DNA from: VRUE01 sp963812335
GTDB taxonomy: Bacteria; Actinomycetota; Thermoleophilia; Solirubrobacterales; 70-9
NCBI GenBank assembly: GCA_963812335.1
Contig: CAWEUU010000001.1
Coordinates: 1-64,000 of the forward strand
Length of the DNA: 64,000 bases
Reading direction: 5' to 3'
Shown here one piece after another: positions 9,559 to 17,507 of the stretch; position 1 is the first letter of the stretch, and every line of letters starts with the position of its first letter. The notes under the pieces were generated by a model. The model did not search any database. It saw only the letters and a list, made by a program, of their open reading frames with translations, and was not told the DNA's origin. The position numbers and the translations under genes were made by a program.

Positions 9559-10827
9559 CTAGGAGATGACGGCGAAACGCAGGCCGGCGCGCTCGAAGCG
9601 ACCGACGTTGGCGGTGCCGAGGGCGGCGGCGGGCGTGAGGCAACCGCCGCCCTGCGGCGTCGCCCCCTCCTCGGCCAGCATCAGCCCGGCCTCGCCGAGC
9701 ATCTTCGCCGTCGCCAGGTAGCCGGGGTGGCCGTCGGCGTCGAGCCGGGTGCGGACGTGGTGGCCGCCGGTGGTGCGAGCGTCTACGTCGACCTGCCAGC
9801 TCCACTGCTCGAGCCGCTCGCCGGAGGGCCCGAAGCCCGAGCCCGGCAGCAGCTTGCGCAGCCAGCCGGCGGCGCGCTCGCGGACGCTCGGCTTGGCACG
9901 GCTGAGCGCGCGCGAGCCGAGCTGGGTGCCGGCGAGCACGGCGGCGCCCGCGTAGCGCAGCGGCAGGGTCGGCGCCGAGCCCGGCATCGTCATCCCCTCG
10001 CGGTAGCGGAAGGGGACGGCGGGGCGGCCGGCGGCTTCGGCTGAGAGCATCGCGGTGCGGTGGATCACGGCCGGGTTGATGAAGGCGGCGGGCGCCATCG
10101 GCGCGATCACGTCGCCGTCGGCGTTGACGCGGGGGGCGAGCGCGATCGGGCTGCGCTGCCGCACCTCGGCGGCGACGGTGGGGTCGGGAATCAGCGCCGC
10201 CGGGTCGGAGAGCTCGGCCGCGCCCTCGCCGCCGAGCGCCTCGGCGCTGCTCTGCATCGTTCCGCCGGAGACGAAGTCGGCGAGGCCAAGACGACCCGAG
10301 GGCTGCTGGGTGGCGATCAGGAGGTCGACCTCGGCGAGGTCCTCGTCCCAGCGCTCGCGCGCGGTCTCGGCGGCGAGCTGCACGGTGATGTCCGGCGGCA
10401 GCGCCTCGAAGCCGCTCACCTGAACCACCTTGGCCCCGGACTGGGCGGCGCGCTCGTCGAAGGCGTCGATCGTGCGCCGCGCGAAGGGCATCTCGCCGGT
10501 CAGGTCCATGTAGTGGGTGCCGGCGGCGACGCAGGCCTCGATCACAGGCTCGCCGTAGAGCGTGTAGGGGCCGACGAGGTCGAGGACGACGCGGGTCCTC
10601 GCCGCCATCGCAGCGAGCGAGGCGGGGTCGCCGACGTCGGCGACGATCGTCTCTGGCGCGCTGACGCCGATCTCGCCGAGCACGCGCGCGAGCTTGTCCG
10701 GGTCGCGCCCGGCGACCGCCCACTTCGCGTCGACCTCGCCGGCCCGCTCTGCCAGGTACGCGGCGACGCGTTTGCCGGTGACGCCGCTTGCGCCGAAGAC
10801 GACTACCGAAAGGTCCCGCTCAGCCAT
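9559..10827 (-). CDS. saccharopine dehydrogenase-like NAD(P)-binding oxidoreductase
   Basis: 422 residues from ATG 10827 (the frame is open upstream but MAERDLSVVVFGASGVTGKR is the natural N-terminus). The GASGVTGKRVAAYLAER segment binds NAD(P); DLVGPYTLYGEPVIEACVAA and HYMDLTGE are typical of the trans-acting enoyl reductase / saccharopine dehydrogenase-like family. In mycobacteria relatives act in lipid (phthiocerol, glycopeptidolipid) biosynthesis, while true saccharopine dehydrogenases work in lysine metabolism. The former is more likely here. Convergent with the frameshifted oxygenase gene, leaving 2 bp between stops. Confidence 0.8.
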   Translation of the reverse strand: MAERDLSVVVFGASGVTGKRVAAYLAERAGEVDAKWAVAGRDPDKLARVLGEIGVSAPETIVADVGDPASLAAMAARTRVVLDLVGPYTLYGEPVIEACVAAGTHYMDLTGEMPFARRTIDAFDERAAQSGAKVVQVSGFEALPPDITVQLAAETARERWDEDLAEVDLLIATQQPSGRLGLADFVSGGTMQSSAEALGGEGAAELSDPAALIPDPTVAAEVRQRSPIALAPRVNADGDVIAPMAPAAFINPAVIHRTAMLSAEAAGRPAVPFRYREGMTMPGSAPTLPLRYAGAAVLAGTQLGSRALSRAKPSVRERAAGWLRKLLPGSGFGPSGERLEQWSWQVDVDARTTGGHHVRTRLDADGHPGYLATAKMLGEAGLMLAEEGATPQGGGCLTPAAALGTANVGRFERAGLRFAVIS

Positions 10828-10878
10828 GCGAGGACCATACTGCGCAGACCGAGAACCGCGCTGCGGCTGTGCCAGGAA

Positions 10879-10919
10879 TACAATGCGGGCGAGTGCGACG
10901 GGTGAAGGAGGAAGGGGAG
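10879..10919 (+). promoter_or_regulatory. probable promoter -10 and strong ribosome binding site
   Basis: TACAAT at 10879-10884 is a good -10 hexamer, and a purine-rich GGAGGAAGGGGAG at 10907-10919 precedes GTG 10922. No clear -35 box is seen. This pair is the main reason to accept the following small gene. Confidence 0.4.
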
Positions 10920-10921
10920 CG

Positions 10922-11500
10922 GTGACTGGTTCGGAGGCCGATCGTGTTCCTGCCTGGGCTTGGCTGCCACCCTGGCTATTGCTCGGCGTGATACCCACCG
11001 GGCGCAGCCAGGGCCGCGGCGCCTGGATCGGTGGGGCCACTTTCCCTCGATCAGAGCTTATGTGGGCCGAATCGACAGCCGGAGCGATCGCTGGGCAGTA
11101 CTACTTCTACGTGACCTCGGCCGAGCAGGCGCCAGTCGGCGATCAGCTCGAGGACCTCGAGGCAGACGAGGACTCCCCCAGCGTCGAGACCTTGGACACG
11201 CTGCTGCAGGCGCTGGTTGGGGCCTCGCCTACTCGGTGGATCGAGGGAGGCAGACCCGTGACCGGACGCTACGACCCGCAGAAATACCTGGTCGAGGTCA
11301 CACCGCACGAAAGCTTTGGCGACAGCTACCGCATAACGACAGGCGGTGGCCCGGGGGCGTTCTGGCACCTGACGCGCCGATCGCCGGGCGCTGCGCAAGG
11401 AGCCAAATCGGTTGTCGCGCGCCGAGACGCGGAGCGATGCAGCAGCGCACCGTGGGCGGCTGCTGCGGGTGAGCGCGCGCCTTCGAGCTACAGCCGCTGA
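10922..11500 (+). CDS. hypothetical protein
   Basis: 192 residues from GTG 10922, chosen for the strong ribosome binding site just upstream. No known family is recognised. The N-terminus has a short hydrophobic, tryptophan-rich stretch (PAWAWLPPWLLLGVIP); the middle (YYFYVTSAEQAPVGDQLEDL, then RYDPQKYLVEVTPHESFGDS) reads like a small globular protein. Codon use is less GC-biased than neighbours. The end is ragged and the gene is followed by pseudogene sequence, so it may belong to a decaying accessory patch next to tRNA-Val. Antisense frames here are not convincing. Confidence 0.4.
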   Translation: MTGSEADRVPAWAWLPPWLLLGVIPTGRSQGRGAWIGGATFPRSELMWAESTAGAIAGQYYFYVTSAEQAPVGDQLEDLEADEDSPSVETLDTLLQALVGASPTRWIEGGRPVTGRYDPQKYLVEVTPHESFGDSYRITTGGGPGAFWHLTRRSPGAAQGAKSVVARRDAERCSSAPWAAAAGERAPSSYSR

Positions 11501-11566
11501 TCGGCGACCCGACGCTGCAGACGCCGCGGCGCCGCGCGTCGCCTACCGCATGGCGAATGATCCCGG

Positions 11567-11930
11567 GTGAACCGCGAGCCAGCGACGCGTGCGGGCGGCG
11601 CGGCGGGCGCAGGATCCTTGGTGCTCGATCTCGCAGTGAAGCCGGGCTTCAACGCGGCGCAGGAGGCAGCTGCGGAGATCGACGCGAAGATGCTGCCGCG
11701 GGCGACGATCTGGCAGTTCGCCTCGCGCGACGGCGGGACGACGTGATGCACGAGGTCCCCGGTGGCCGCTCTGATGAGGAGTGGAGCGAACGGGCGCTGC
11801 ACGTCCAACGGTCGGCGAGGTCGACGTGCCGGTCGTCGATCTCGACGACCTGATCCGCATGAAGCTCGCCCGCGGCCGCCCCGTCGACCTAGAAGACGTA
11901 GCCTCGCTCACCGATCCCGACGCCGGTTGA
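11567..11930 (+). pseudogene. decayed nucleotidyltransferase (MNT/AbiEii-like) fragment
   Basis: Three short stretches in three frames line up like one small nucleotidyltransferase: EIDAKMLPRATIWQFASRDG (to about 11745), VMHEVPGGRSDEEWSERALH (about 11742-11805), and VPVVDLDDLIRMKLARGRPV ending at TGA 11928-11930. The last stretch resembles the DLDDLIRMKxAxGRPxDL tail of MNT-type proteins such as that at 46886-47368. The N-terminal catalytic D-X-D part is not recognisable. At least two frameshifts are needed. It ends one base before tRNA-Val, which suggests an old tRNA-associated insertion. Confidence 0.5.
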
Positions 11931-12003
11931 TGGGCGGTACTGGGCTCGAACCAGTGACCCCCTCCTTGTAAGGGAGGTGCTCTCCCAACTGAGCTAACCG
12001 CCC
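11931..12003 (-). tRNA. tRNA-Val(TAC)
   Basis: The minus strand gives acceptor GGGCGGT pairing with ACCGCCC, D arm GCTC/GAGC, anticodon stem CCTCC/GGAGG with loop CTTACAA (anticodon TAC), and a T arm with TTCGAGC. Discriminator A, no encoded CCA. Confidence 0.95.
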
Positions 12004-12021
12004 GGGAGATCTCGATTATGG

Positions 12022-12456
12022 CTAGAAGGCGCCGCTGGTGCCGGCGGCGCGCAGGCCGAGGAAGAGGATCACGCCGCAGCTGACGGCCATGATCCCCATC
12101 TCGCGGCGGACGATCGCCAGGGCCAGCTCCTGCTGGTCGGCCTCGGGGAGGGATTCGAAGTCGAGCTCGCCGAGCTCGCGCTGGGCGGCGCCGGCACGGG
12201 CGCCCTCGGCGAGGAAGGAGACGAAGAGGGGCGCGATTCCGTAGAGGTAGTGCAGGTCGTCGGGCGGTTCGTGGCCGCTGAAGACGAGCAGGCCGCCGAG
12301 CAGCGCCTGCAGGAAGACCGCGACCTGGGCGGCGCGCAACAGGTACCAGAAGGGGATCGAGGGACGGCTGCGCAGCCAGGCGACGCCGCCGACGGCGAAG
12401 GCTGCGAGGTTGAGGGCGATCAGCGCGACCCCGACGACGAGATGAACCTCCGGCAT
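12022..12456 (-). CDS. small multi-pass membrane protein, unknown function
   Basis: 144 residues with four predicted membrane helices: VGVALIALNLAAFAVGGVAW, a second at about residues 41-62 (AAQVAVFLQALLGGLLVF), a third around LYGIAPLFVSFLA, and a C-terminal one (MAVSCGVILFLGLRAAG). An acidic loop between helices 3 and 4 (ELGELDFESLPEADQQ) is probably cytoplasmic. No family name can be given with confidence. It is divergent from the nuo operon, separated by about 100 bp. Confidence 0.7.
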   Translation of the reverse strand: MPEVHLVVGVALIALNLAAFAVGGVAWLRSRPSIPFWYLLRAAQVAVFLQALLGGLLVFSGHEPPDDLHYLYGIAPLFVSFLAEGARAGAAQRELGELDFESLPEADQQELALAIVRREMGIMAVSCGVILFLGLRAAGTSGAF

Positions 12457-12519
12457 CGGCCTATTTCCGCCTGAAAGGGTCGGGATTCGGCTTGCTGATG
12501 CGAAATATCACTATGTAGC

Positions 12520-12545
12520 AAGTTGTCACAATGTGGTTGTATAAC
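12520..12545 (+). promoter_or_regulatory. possible nuo operon promoter
   Basis: The 100 bp between 12456 and 12557 is clearly AT-richer than the surroundings. TATAAC at about 12540-12545 is a reasonable -10 box, with TTGTCA about 11 bp upstream, which is too close for an ideal -35. The nuoA GTG follows within about 12 bp, so the transcript would have a very short leader or none. Confidence 0.3.
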
Positions 12546-12556
12546 GGGTCTCGCCC

Positions 12557-12934
12557 GTGCTGAAGAGCTATCTGCCGATACTCGTCTTTGCCTTCCTCGG
12601 CCTTGGCGTCGGCACCGCCTTCGTCCTGCTCAACCACGTGATCGGGCCGAAGAAGCCGGTGCGGCCGACCGCGGCCAGCCGTCGCCAGGGCGAGCCCTAC
12701 GAGTCCGGGATCCCCGTCCCCTCCTCGAGCGGGATGCGCTTCGGGGTCAGCTTCTACCTGATCGCGATGCTCTTCATCCTCTTCGACATCGAGGTCGTCT
12801 TCCTCTACCCGATCGGGGTCATCCTCAAGGACGCCGACAGCGTCTTCGTGCTCGGCGAGCTGGTCGTCTTCGTAGCCCTGCTGCTGATCGCCTTCGTCTA
12901 CGTGTGGCGAAAGGGTGCGCTCGATTGGAGGTAG
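12557..12934 (+). CDS. nuoA: NADH-quinone oxidoreductase subunit A
   Basis: 125 residues, three membrane helices, GTG start. The segment KKPVRPTAASRRQGEPYESG followed by GMRFGVSFYLIAMLFILFDI is the conserved NuoA region at the membrane-arm/peripheral-arm junction of complex I, beside NuoH and NuoB. First gene of a 14-gene operon read in one direction. The conserved FDIEVVFLYP is present, so the subunit looks functional. Confidence 0.95.
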   Translation: MLKSYLPILVFAFLGLGVGTAFVLLNHVIGPKKPVRPTAASRRQGEPYESGIPVPSSSGMRFGVSFYLIAMLFILFDIEVVFLYPIGVILKDADSVFVLGELVVFVALLLIAFVYVWRKGALDWR

Positions 12935-12945
12935 AGCGCCAGACG

Positions 12946-13593
12946 ATGCGGGACCGCCAGCTGCGCGCCCGCGACATGCTGCGCGGCGACCTCGAGGGCG
13001 AGGAGCTGGAGCGCTACGTCGAGGAAAAAGTCGTGATGACGAACTTCGAGAAGCTGCTCGGCTGGGCGCGCGCGAACTCCTGCTTTCCGCTCACCTTCGG
13101 CCTCGCCTGCTGCGCGATCGAGGCGCCGATCTCGATCGTCACCGCGCGCTACGACCTCGCCCGGTTCGGCGCCGAGGCGCTGCGGGCCTCGCCGCGCCAG
13201 GCCGACATGATCATCCTCTCGGGCCGCGTCTCGATCAAGATGGCGCCGGTCGTGCGCCGCCTCTACGACCAGATGCTGGAGCCGAAGTGGGCGATCTCGA
13301 TGGGCGCCTGCTCCTCCTCCGGCGGCATGTTCTCCAACTACGCAGTGGTCCAGGGCGCCGACAAGTTCATGCCGATCGACCTGCACGTCCCCGGCTGCCC
13401 GCCGCGTCCCGAGGCGGTGCTCTACGGCTTCACCAAACTGCAGCGCAAGATCATGGGCCACCCCGACCAGGGTTGGCGCCAGCGCTACAGCGCCGGCGGA
13501 ACCGAGGAGTGGGCGCGCGGCGGCCCGCGCAGCGAGCCCAGCCCCGAGGCCGCGGCCGCCTACGAGGAAGCGCGAGGGCTGGTCCGTGCCTGA
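12946..13593 (+). CDS. nuoB: NADH-quinone oxidoreductase subunit B
   Basis: 215 residues from ATG 12946 (a TTG at 12925 overlapping the nuoA stop is an alternative). The N2 [4Fe-4S] cluster ligands are visible: tandem cysteines in FGLACCAIE, a cysteine in SMGACSSSGG and one in HVPGCPPRP. N2 is the last iron-sulfur cluster before quinone in the peripheral arm. The C-terminal tail after KIMGHPDQGW is a typical variable extension. Overlaps nuoC by 8 bp. Confidence 0.95.
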   Translation: MRDRQLRARDMLRGDLEGEELERYVEEKVVMTNFEKLLGWARANSCFPLTFGLACCAIEAPISIVTARYDLARFGAEALRASPRQADMIILSGRVSIKMAPVVRRLYDQMLEPKWAISMGACSSSGGMFSNYAVVQGADKFMPIDLHVPGCPPRPEAVLYGFTKLQRKIMGHPDQGWRQRYSAGGTEEWARGGPRSEPSPEAAAAYEEARGLVRA

Positions 13594-14206
13594 CGCCCCC
13601 GGGTTGGAGTTGATCCGGGGCGAGATCGAGCAGGACCACCCCGGCGCCGTGCTCGACACCAGCTTCGATCGCGACCAGCCGGCGCTGGTCGTCGATCCCG
13701 CCCAGATCGTCGCCGTGCTGAGCTGGCTGCGCGATGCGCCCGGCCAGGGCTACACGTTCCTGTCGAGCCTGCATGCGGCCGACTACCTGCCGGCCGAGCC
13801 GCGCTTCGGCGTCCACTACGAGCTGCTCAACCGCGACCGGGTCGAGCGGGTGAGGGTCAAAGCGATGCTGGCGGATCCGGGTCAGGGACAGACCCGTCAG
13901 CCGCGGGTCCTGGCGCATGGGGAGGGGGGGTTAGTGGCCTCACCCGGCCAAACCCCCCCTCCCCATCCGCCACCCGCGGAAGGAAAGGAACCGTTGCCCG
14001 AGATCGACTCGTGCGTCGAGCTCTTCCCCACGGCGGAGTTTCAAGAGCGGGAGGTCTTCGACTTTTTCGGCATCGTCTTCACGGGTCACCCGGACCTGAG
14101 GCGGATCCTGCTGCCCGACGACTACGTCGGCTGGCCGCAGCGCCGCGACTTCCCGGTGGGCGGGGAGCCGGTGACGTTCACCTACAACGAGCGCAACTAT
14201 GGCTGA
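13586..14206 (+). CDS. nuoC: NADH-quinone oxidoreductase subunit C with internal insertion
   Basis: 206 residues from GTG 13586. The core is NuoC: LSWLRDAPGQGYTFLSSLHA near residue 52, then SCVELFPTAEFQEREVFDFF and the end segment RRDFPVGGEPVTFTYNERNY. Between RVKAML and EIDSCVELF lie about 40 residues rich in Gly, Pro and Gln (residues about 95-135) that NuoC proteins normally lack. The DNA for this stretch is a strong palindrome (13901-13979), so a repeat element has inserted in frame. The insertion lies in a loop between two core strands, where it may be tolerated. Confidence 0.92.
   Translation: MPDAPGLELIRGEIEQDHPGAVLDTSFDRDQPALVVDPAQIVAVLSWLRDAPGQGYTFLSSLHAADYLPAEPRFGVHYELLNRDRVERVRVKAMLADPGQGQTRQPRVLAHGEGGLVASPGQTPPPHPPPAEGKEPLPEIDSCVELFPTAEFQEREVFDFFGIVFTGHPDLRRILLPDDYVGWPQRRDFPVGGEPVTFTYNERNYG
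13901..13979. repeat. palindromic element inserted in frame inside nuoC
   Basis: Perfect 16-bp arms ATGGGGAGGGGGGGTT (13917-13932) and AACCCCCCCTCCCCAT (13951-13966), extended outward by CCGCGGGT/ACCCGCGG (13901-13908 and 13972-13979). The reading frame stays open through it. A smaller GGGTC/GACCC hairpin lies just upstream (13880-13896) and may be part of the same element. Confidence 0.7.
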
Positions 14207-15443
14207 GCCGACGCCCAACGCTGCTTCCGCTGTTCCTTTGCCCGAAATAGCAGGGCAAAGGAACAGCGGAACGCGCGAGACGGAGGTGATGACGATCAAT
14301 ATCGGGCCGCACCACCCGGCCACGCACGGCGTGCTGCGCCTGGTCGTCGACCTCGAAGGCGAGATCGTGCGCGACCTCAAGCCGGTGATCGGCTACGTCC
14401 ACACGGGGATCGAAAAGTCCTGCGAGGACAAGAGCTACTGGAAGGTCATCCCCTTCGTCGAGCGGATGGACTACGTCTCCTACTTCTTCCAGATGGAGGC
14501 CTTCTGCGGGGCGGTCGAGCGCCTCGTCGGGCTCGAGATCCCGCCCCGGGCCAAGTACCTGCGGACGATCTTCCTCGAGCTCAACCGGATCCACTCCCAC
14601 CTCGTCTGGCTGGGCACCACGGCACTCGACCTCGGCGCGATCTCGATGCTCTGGTACTGCTTCCGCGAGCGCGACAAGATCCTCGACCTGTTCGAAATGG
14701 CGACCGGGCAGCGGATGCACACGCGCTACTTCCAGGTCGGCGGCGTGATCGAGGACATCCCACTCGGCTTCGAGGCGAAACTGCGCGAGTTCATCGCCGA
14801 CATGCCAGTCCGGGTCGGGCAGTACCAGGACCTGCTCGACCGCAACGAGGTCTTCCTCTCGCGCACCAAGGGCACCGGGATCGTCCCGCGCGAGCGACTG
14901 CTCGAACTGGGGGTGACCGGGCCGCTGCTGCGCGCCGCCGGCGAGCCCTGGGACCTGCGCAAGGCCTTCGACTACCTCGTCTACCCGGAGATGGACTTCA
15001 AGGTCCCGGTCGGCACGGTCGGCGACAACTACGACCGCTACCGCGTGCGGGTGGCGGAGATGATCGAGTCGGTGCGGATCGTCGAGCAGGCGCTCGACGG
15101 GCTGCCGGAAGGGCCGTTCATCGCCGACGACCGCAAGTACGTGCTGCCGCCGCGCTCGGAGCTCTCGACCTCGATGGAGTCGCTGATCCACCACTTCAAG
15201 CTGGTCACCGAGGGCTACCGGGTCGAGGCCGGCGAGGTCTACTACGCGATCGAGAGCCCGCGCGGCGAGCTCGGCTGCTACCTGCTCGCCGACGGCTCGG
15301 CGAAGCCGGCCCGGGTCCACATCCGCGACGCCTCCTTCGTCAACCTGCAGGCCTTCAGGGACATGTCGGTCGGCACCTACGTCGCCGACATGATCTGCAG
15401 CCTCGGCATGCTCGACCCGATCTTCGGCGGGGTGGATCGATGA
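14199..15443 (+). CDS. nuoD: NADH-quinone oxidoreductase subunit D
   Basis: 414 residues from ATG 14199, overlapping nuoC by 8 bp. Conserved 49-kDa-type segments: NIGPHHPATHGVLRLVVDLE, IEKSCEDKSYWKVIPFVERM, NRIHSHLVWLGTTALDLGA and RGELGCYLLADGSAKPARVH. With NuoB it forms the quinone-binding cavity. The first 30 residues before MTINIGPHH are not conserved and are encoded largely by a perfect hairpin (14225-14271). Translation could also begin at ATG 14289, but the overlap with nuoC favours the longer form. Ends in an ATGA overlap with nuoE. Confidence 0.94.
   Translation: MAEPTPNAASAVPLPEIAGQRNSGTRETEVMTINIGPHHPATHGVLRLVVDLEGEIVRDLKPVIGYVHTGIEKSCEDKSYWKVIPFVERMDYVSYFFQMEAFCGAVERLVGLEIPPRAKYLRTIFLELNRIHSHLVWLGTTALDLGAISMLWYCFRERDKILDLFEMATGQRMHTRYFQVGGVIEDIPLGFEAKLREFIADMPVRVGQYQDLLDRNEVFLSRTKGTGIVPRERLLELGVTGPLLRAAGEPWDLRKAFDYLVYPEMDFKVPVGTVGDNYDRYRVRVAEMIESVRIVEQALDGLPEGPFIADDRKYVLPPRSELSTSMESLIHHFKLVTEGYRVEAGEVYYAIESPRGELGCYLLADGSAKPARVHIRDASFVNLQAFRDMSVGTYVADMICSLGMLDPIFGGVDR
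14225..14271. repeat. perfect 19-bp hairpin in the nuoD 5' coding region
   Basis: TTCCGCTGTTCCTTTGCCC (14225-14243) pairs completely with 14253-14271 around the 9-nt loop GAAATAGCA. The loop and adjoining bases (CCCGAAATAGCAGGG) resemble the core of family C elements (CCCGAATAGCAGCGCTATTC). It encodes part of the non-conserved N-terminal extension of NuoD. Confidence 0.75.
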
Positions 15444-16168
15444 GGGGGATGGGGTGGCCTCTCGCCCGGACAAGTGGCATCGCCAATGCCGGGCGATGGC
15501 GACTCTCGCTGAGTGATCCGCCCGGTCGAGAGGCACGCCCGGTCCCCCTGCCTCCCGCGAGAGCCGCCATGGCTGATTTTCCCGTCGATCCAGCGGTGAG
15601 CGAGGGTCGGGTTCTCGATCGAGCTTCTGAGGGAGTTCCCGAGCTGCATGAGGTCGATTGCCCCGTGGGGCTGCGGGAGGAGATCGAGGTCTTGATGGGG
15701 CGCTATCCGGATCGGCACTCGGTTTCGATTCCGGCGCTCTGGGCTGTGCAGCGGCTCTATGGCTGGTGTACGCCGGAGGGGATCCGGCAGGCTGCCGCGG
15801 TGATGCGGGTTACTCCCGCCTATCTGGAGTCGGTGGCGAGCTTCTATGACCTGCTGCATACGGAGCCTGTCGGGAAACACAAAGTCGCCGTCTGCACGAA
15901 CATCAGTTGCTGGATGCGCGGGGCCGATCAGTTGCTCGATGCTTTCCGGGCCGCCGGCGAGGGCAAGGACGCGGAGGTCTTCGTGACCGGCTTCGAGTGC
16001 CTCGGCGCCTGCGACATCGCGCCGATGGCCTCGATCGACGAGCGCTACTTCGGGCCGCTGGACAGCGGCGAGGCGCAGACCGCGATCGACCAGCTGCTCG
16101 CGGGCGAGGACGTGCTGCCCGGCAAGGCCCTGGAGAAGCGCGCGCTGGCGGGTGACGCCGATGCCTGA
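15440..16168 (+). CDS. nuoE: NADH-quinone oxidoreductase subunit E
   Basis: 242 residues from ATG 15440 (ATGA overlap with nuoD); MADFPVDPAV at ATG 15569 is the likely ancestral N-terminus. [2Fe-2S] N1a ligands: CTNISCWMRGA near residue 151 (C-X4-C) and FECLGACDIAP near residue 192 (C-X3-C). The first 43 residues come from a palindromic insertion. Codons from about 15590 to 15900 use noticeably more A/T in third position (gat, tat, gct) than the rest of the operon, then switch abruptly to normal. The subunit works with NuoF in NADH oxidation. Confidence 0.93.
   Translation: MRGMGWPLARTSGIANAGRWRLSLSDPPGREARPVPLPPARAAMADFPVDPAVSEGRVLDRASEGVPELHEVDCPVGLREEIEVLMGRYPDRHSVSIPALWAVQRLYGWCTPEGIRQAAAVMRVTPAYLESVASFYDLLHTEPVGKHKVAVCTNISCWMRGADQLLDAFRAAGEGKDAEVFVTGFECLGACDIAPMASIDERYFGPLDSGEAQTAIDQLLAGEDVLPGKALEKRALAGDADA
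15442..15555. repeat. compound palindrome at the nuoE 5' end
   Basis: Nested pairs: GCCTCTCG (15457-15464) with CGAGAGGC (15527-15534); CATCGCC with GGCGATG inside; and an outer GGGGGA/TCCCCC pair. It starts directly at the nuoD/nuoE ATGA overlap and ends before ATG 15569. Imperfect, so older or more diverged than the nuoD hairpin. Confidence 0.55.
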
Positions 16169-17507
16169 GACCCGCGTCCTGCTCGAGCACGCCGAGGACC
16201 CGGCGCTGCGCACGCTCGCCGGCTATGAGGGCTACGGCGGCTACGCGACCCTGAAGCGTGCCTACCGCGAGCTCGAGGCCGAGGAGATCCTCAAGCAGCT
16301 CGAAGAGTCCGGCCTGCGCGGCCGCGGCGGCGCCGGCTTCTCGATGGGCAAAAAGGCCTCCTTCCTGCCGCGCGGCGAGATGGACAAGTACCTCTGCTGC
16401 AACGCCGACGAGTCCGAGCCGGGCGCCTTCAAGGACCGCGAGCTGATGCAGCGCAACCCACACCAGTTGATCGAGGGGATCGCGATCGCCGCGATCGCCG
16501 CCGATGCCGGCCGCGCCTTCATCTTCATCCGCGGCGAGTACGACTCCCAGGCCGACATCCTCGACGCCGCCGTCGCCGAAGCCTACGAGGCGGGCTACCT
16601 TGGCGAGAACATCCTCGGCAGCCGCCGCGACCTCGAGTTGATCGTCCACCGCGGCGCCGGCGCCTACATCTGCGGCGAGGAGACGGCGCTGCTCGACGCG
16701 CTCGAGGGCAAACGCGGCAACCCGCGCCTCAAGCCACCCTTTCCCGCCGTCCAGGGCCTCTACGGCGGGCCGACGCTGATCAACAACGTCGAGACGCTCT
16801 CCAACGTGCCGCGCATCGTCGCCCACGGCGCCGATTGGTTCCGCGGCTACGGCACCGAACAGTCGCCGGGGACCAAGGTCGTCTCCATCTCCGGCGGGGT
16901 GCGCCGGCCCGGCAACTACGAGGTCGAGCTGGGCGTGCCGACCCGCGAGCTGATCTACGAGCTGGCCGGCGGGCCGCTGCCGGGGCGCGAGATCAAGGCC
17001 TTCTACCCGGGTGGCTCCTCCGCCCCGGTGCTGACCGCCGAGGAGGGGATGGACCTTCCCTACTCCTTCGAGGCGATGGCGGAAGCCGGCTCGATGCTCG
17101 GCTCGGGCTCGATCATCGTCGCGGACGACAGTGTCTCGATCCCGCACATGGCGCTGCGCACGGCGCGCTTCTACCACCACGAGTCCTGCGGCAAGTGCAC
17201 GCCGTGTAGGGAGGGCACCAACTGGACGGTGAAGATGCTCGAACGGGTCGTGCGCGGCGAGGCGACGCCGATGGACCTCGACATCATCAGCTCGGTCCAG
17301 GACAACATCATGGGCCACTGCCTCTGCGTGCTCGGCGACTCGATGGCGATGCCGGTCAGCGCGATGGTGAAGAAGTTCCGCGGGGAGTTCGAGCGGGTCA
17401 TAACCGCCGCCTCCTCTGCTCCCGCACAGGCGAAGGAATCAGATATGGATTCGCCTGTGCTCCCGCGTCCGGGGGCGGCGGGGGCCATCTCGGCGGGGGC
17501 GGCATGA
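16161..17507 (+). CDS. nuoF: NADH-quinone oxidoreductase subunit F
   Basis: 448 residues from ATG 16161 (GTG 16152 also possible). NADH/FMN site: LRGRGGAGFSMGKKASFLPR, CNADESEPGAFKDRELM and GAGAYICGEETALLDALEGK. The N3 [4Fe-4S] ligands are ESCGKCTPCREG plus the cysteine in GHCLCVLGD. After KKFRGEFERVI the protein has an unusual tail of about 35 residues (ASSAPAQAKESDMDSPVLPR...) encoded by a family A palindrome, so the original stop was displaced. Accepts electrons from NADH at the tip of complex I. ATGA overlap with nuoG. Confidence 0.95.
   Translation: MPETRVLLEHAEDPALRTLAGYEGYGGYATLKRAYRELEAEEILKQLEESGLRGRGGAGFSMGKKASFLPRGEMDKYLCCNADESEPGAFKDRELMQRNPHQLIEGIAIAAIAADAGRAFIFIRGEYDSQADILDAAVAEAYEAGYLGENILGSRRDLELIVHRGAGAYICGEETALLDALEGKRGNPRLKPPFPAVQGLYGGPTLINNVETLSNVPRIVAHGADWFRGYGTEQSPGTKVVSISGGVRRPGNYEVELGVPTRELIYELAGGPLPGREIKAFYPGGSSAPVLTAEEGMDLPYSFEAMAEAGSMLGSGSIIVADDSVSIPHMALRTARFYHHESCGKCTPCREGTNWTVKMLERVVRGEATPMDLDIISSVQDNIMGHCLCVLGDSMAMPVSAMVKKFRGEFERVITAASSAPAQAKESDMDSPVLPRPGAAGAISAGAA
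17404..17482. repeat. family A palindromic element (copy A1), inside the 3' end of nuoF
   Basis: Outer parts CCGCCGCCTCCTCTGCTCCC and CTCCCGCGTCCGGGGGCGG flank an 11-bp perfect inner stem GCACAGGCGAA/TTCGCCTGTGC, with the core GAATCAGATATGGA (17436-17449) in the loop. Outer parts and core are identical to copy A2 at 21003-21082, but the inner stem is entirely different and still perfectly paired. Confidence 0.85.

Noticed and set aside
11051..11398. Minus-strand gene in the region before tRNA-Val
   Set aside because: No start signal or motif, whereas the + strand frame has a -10 box and a strong ribosome site.
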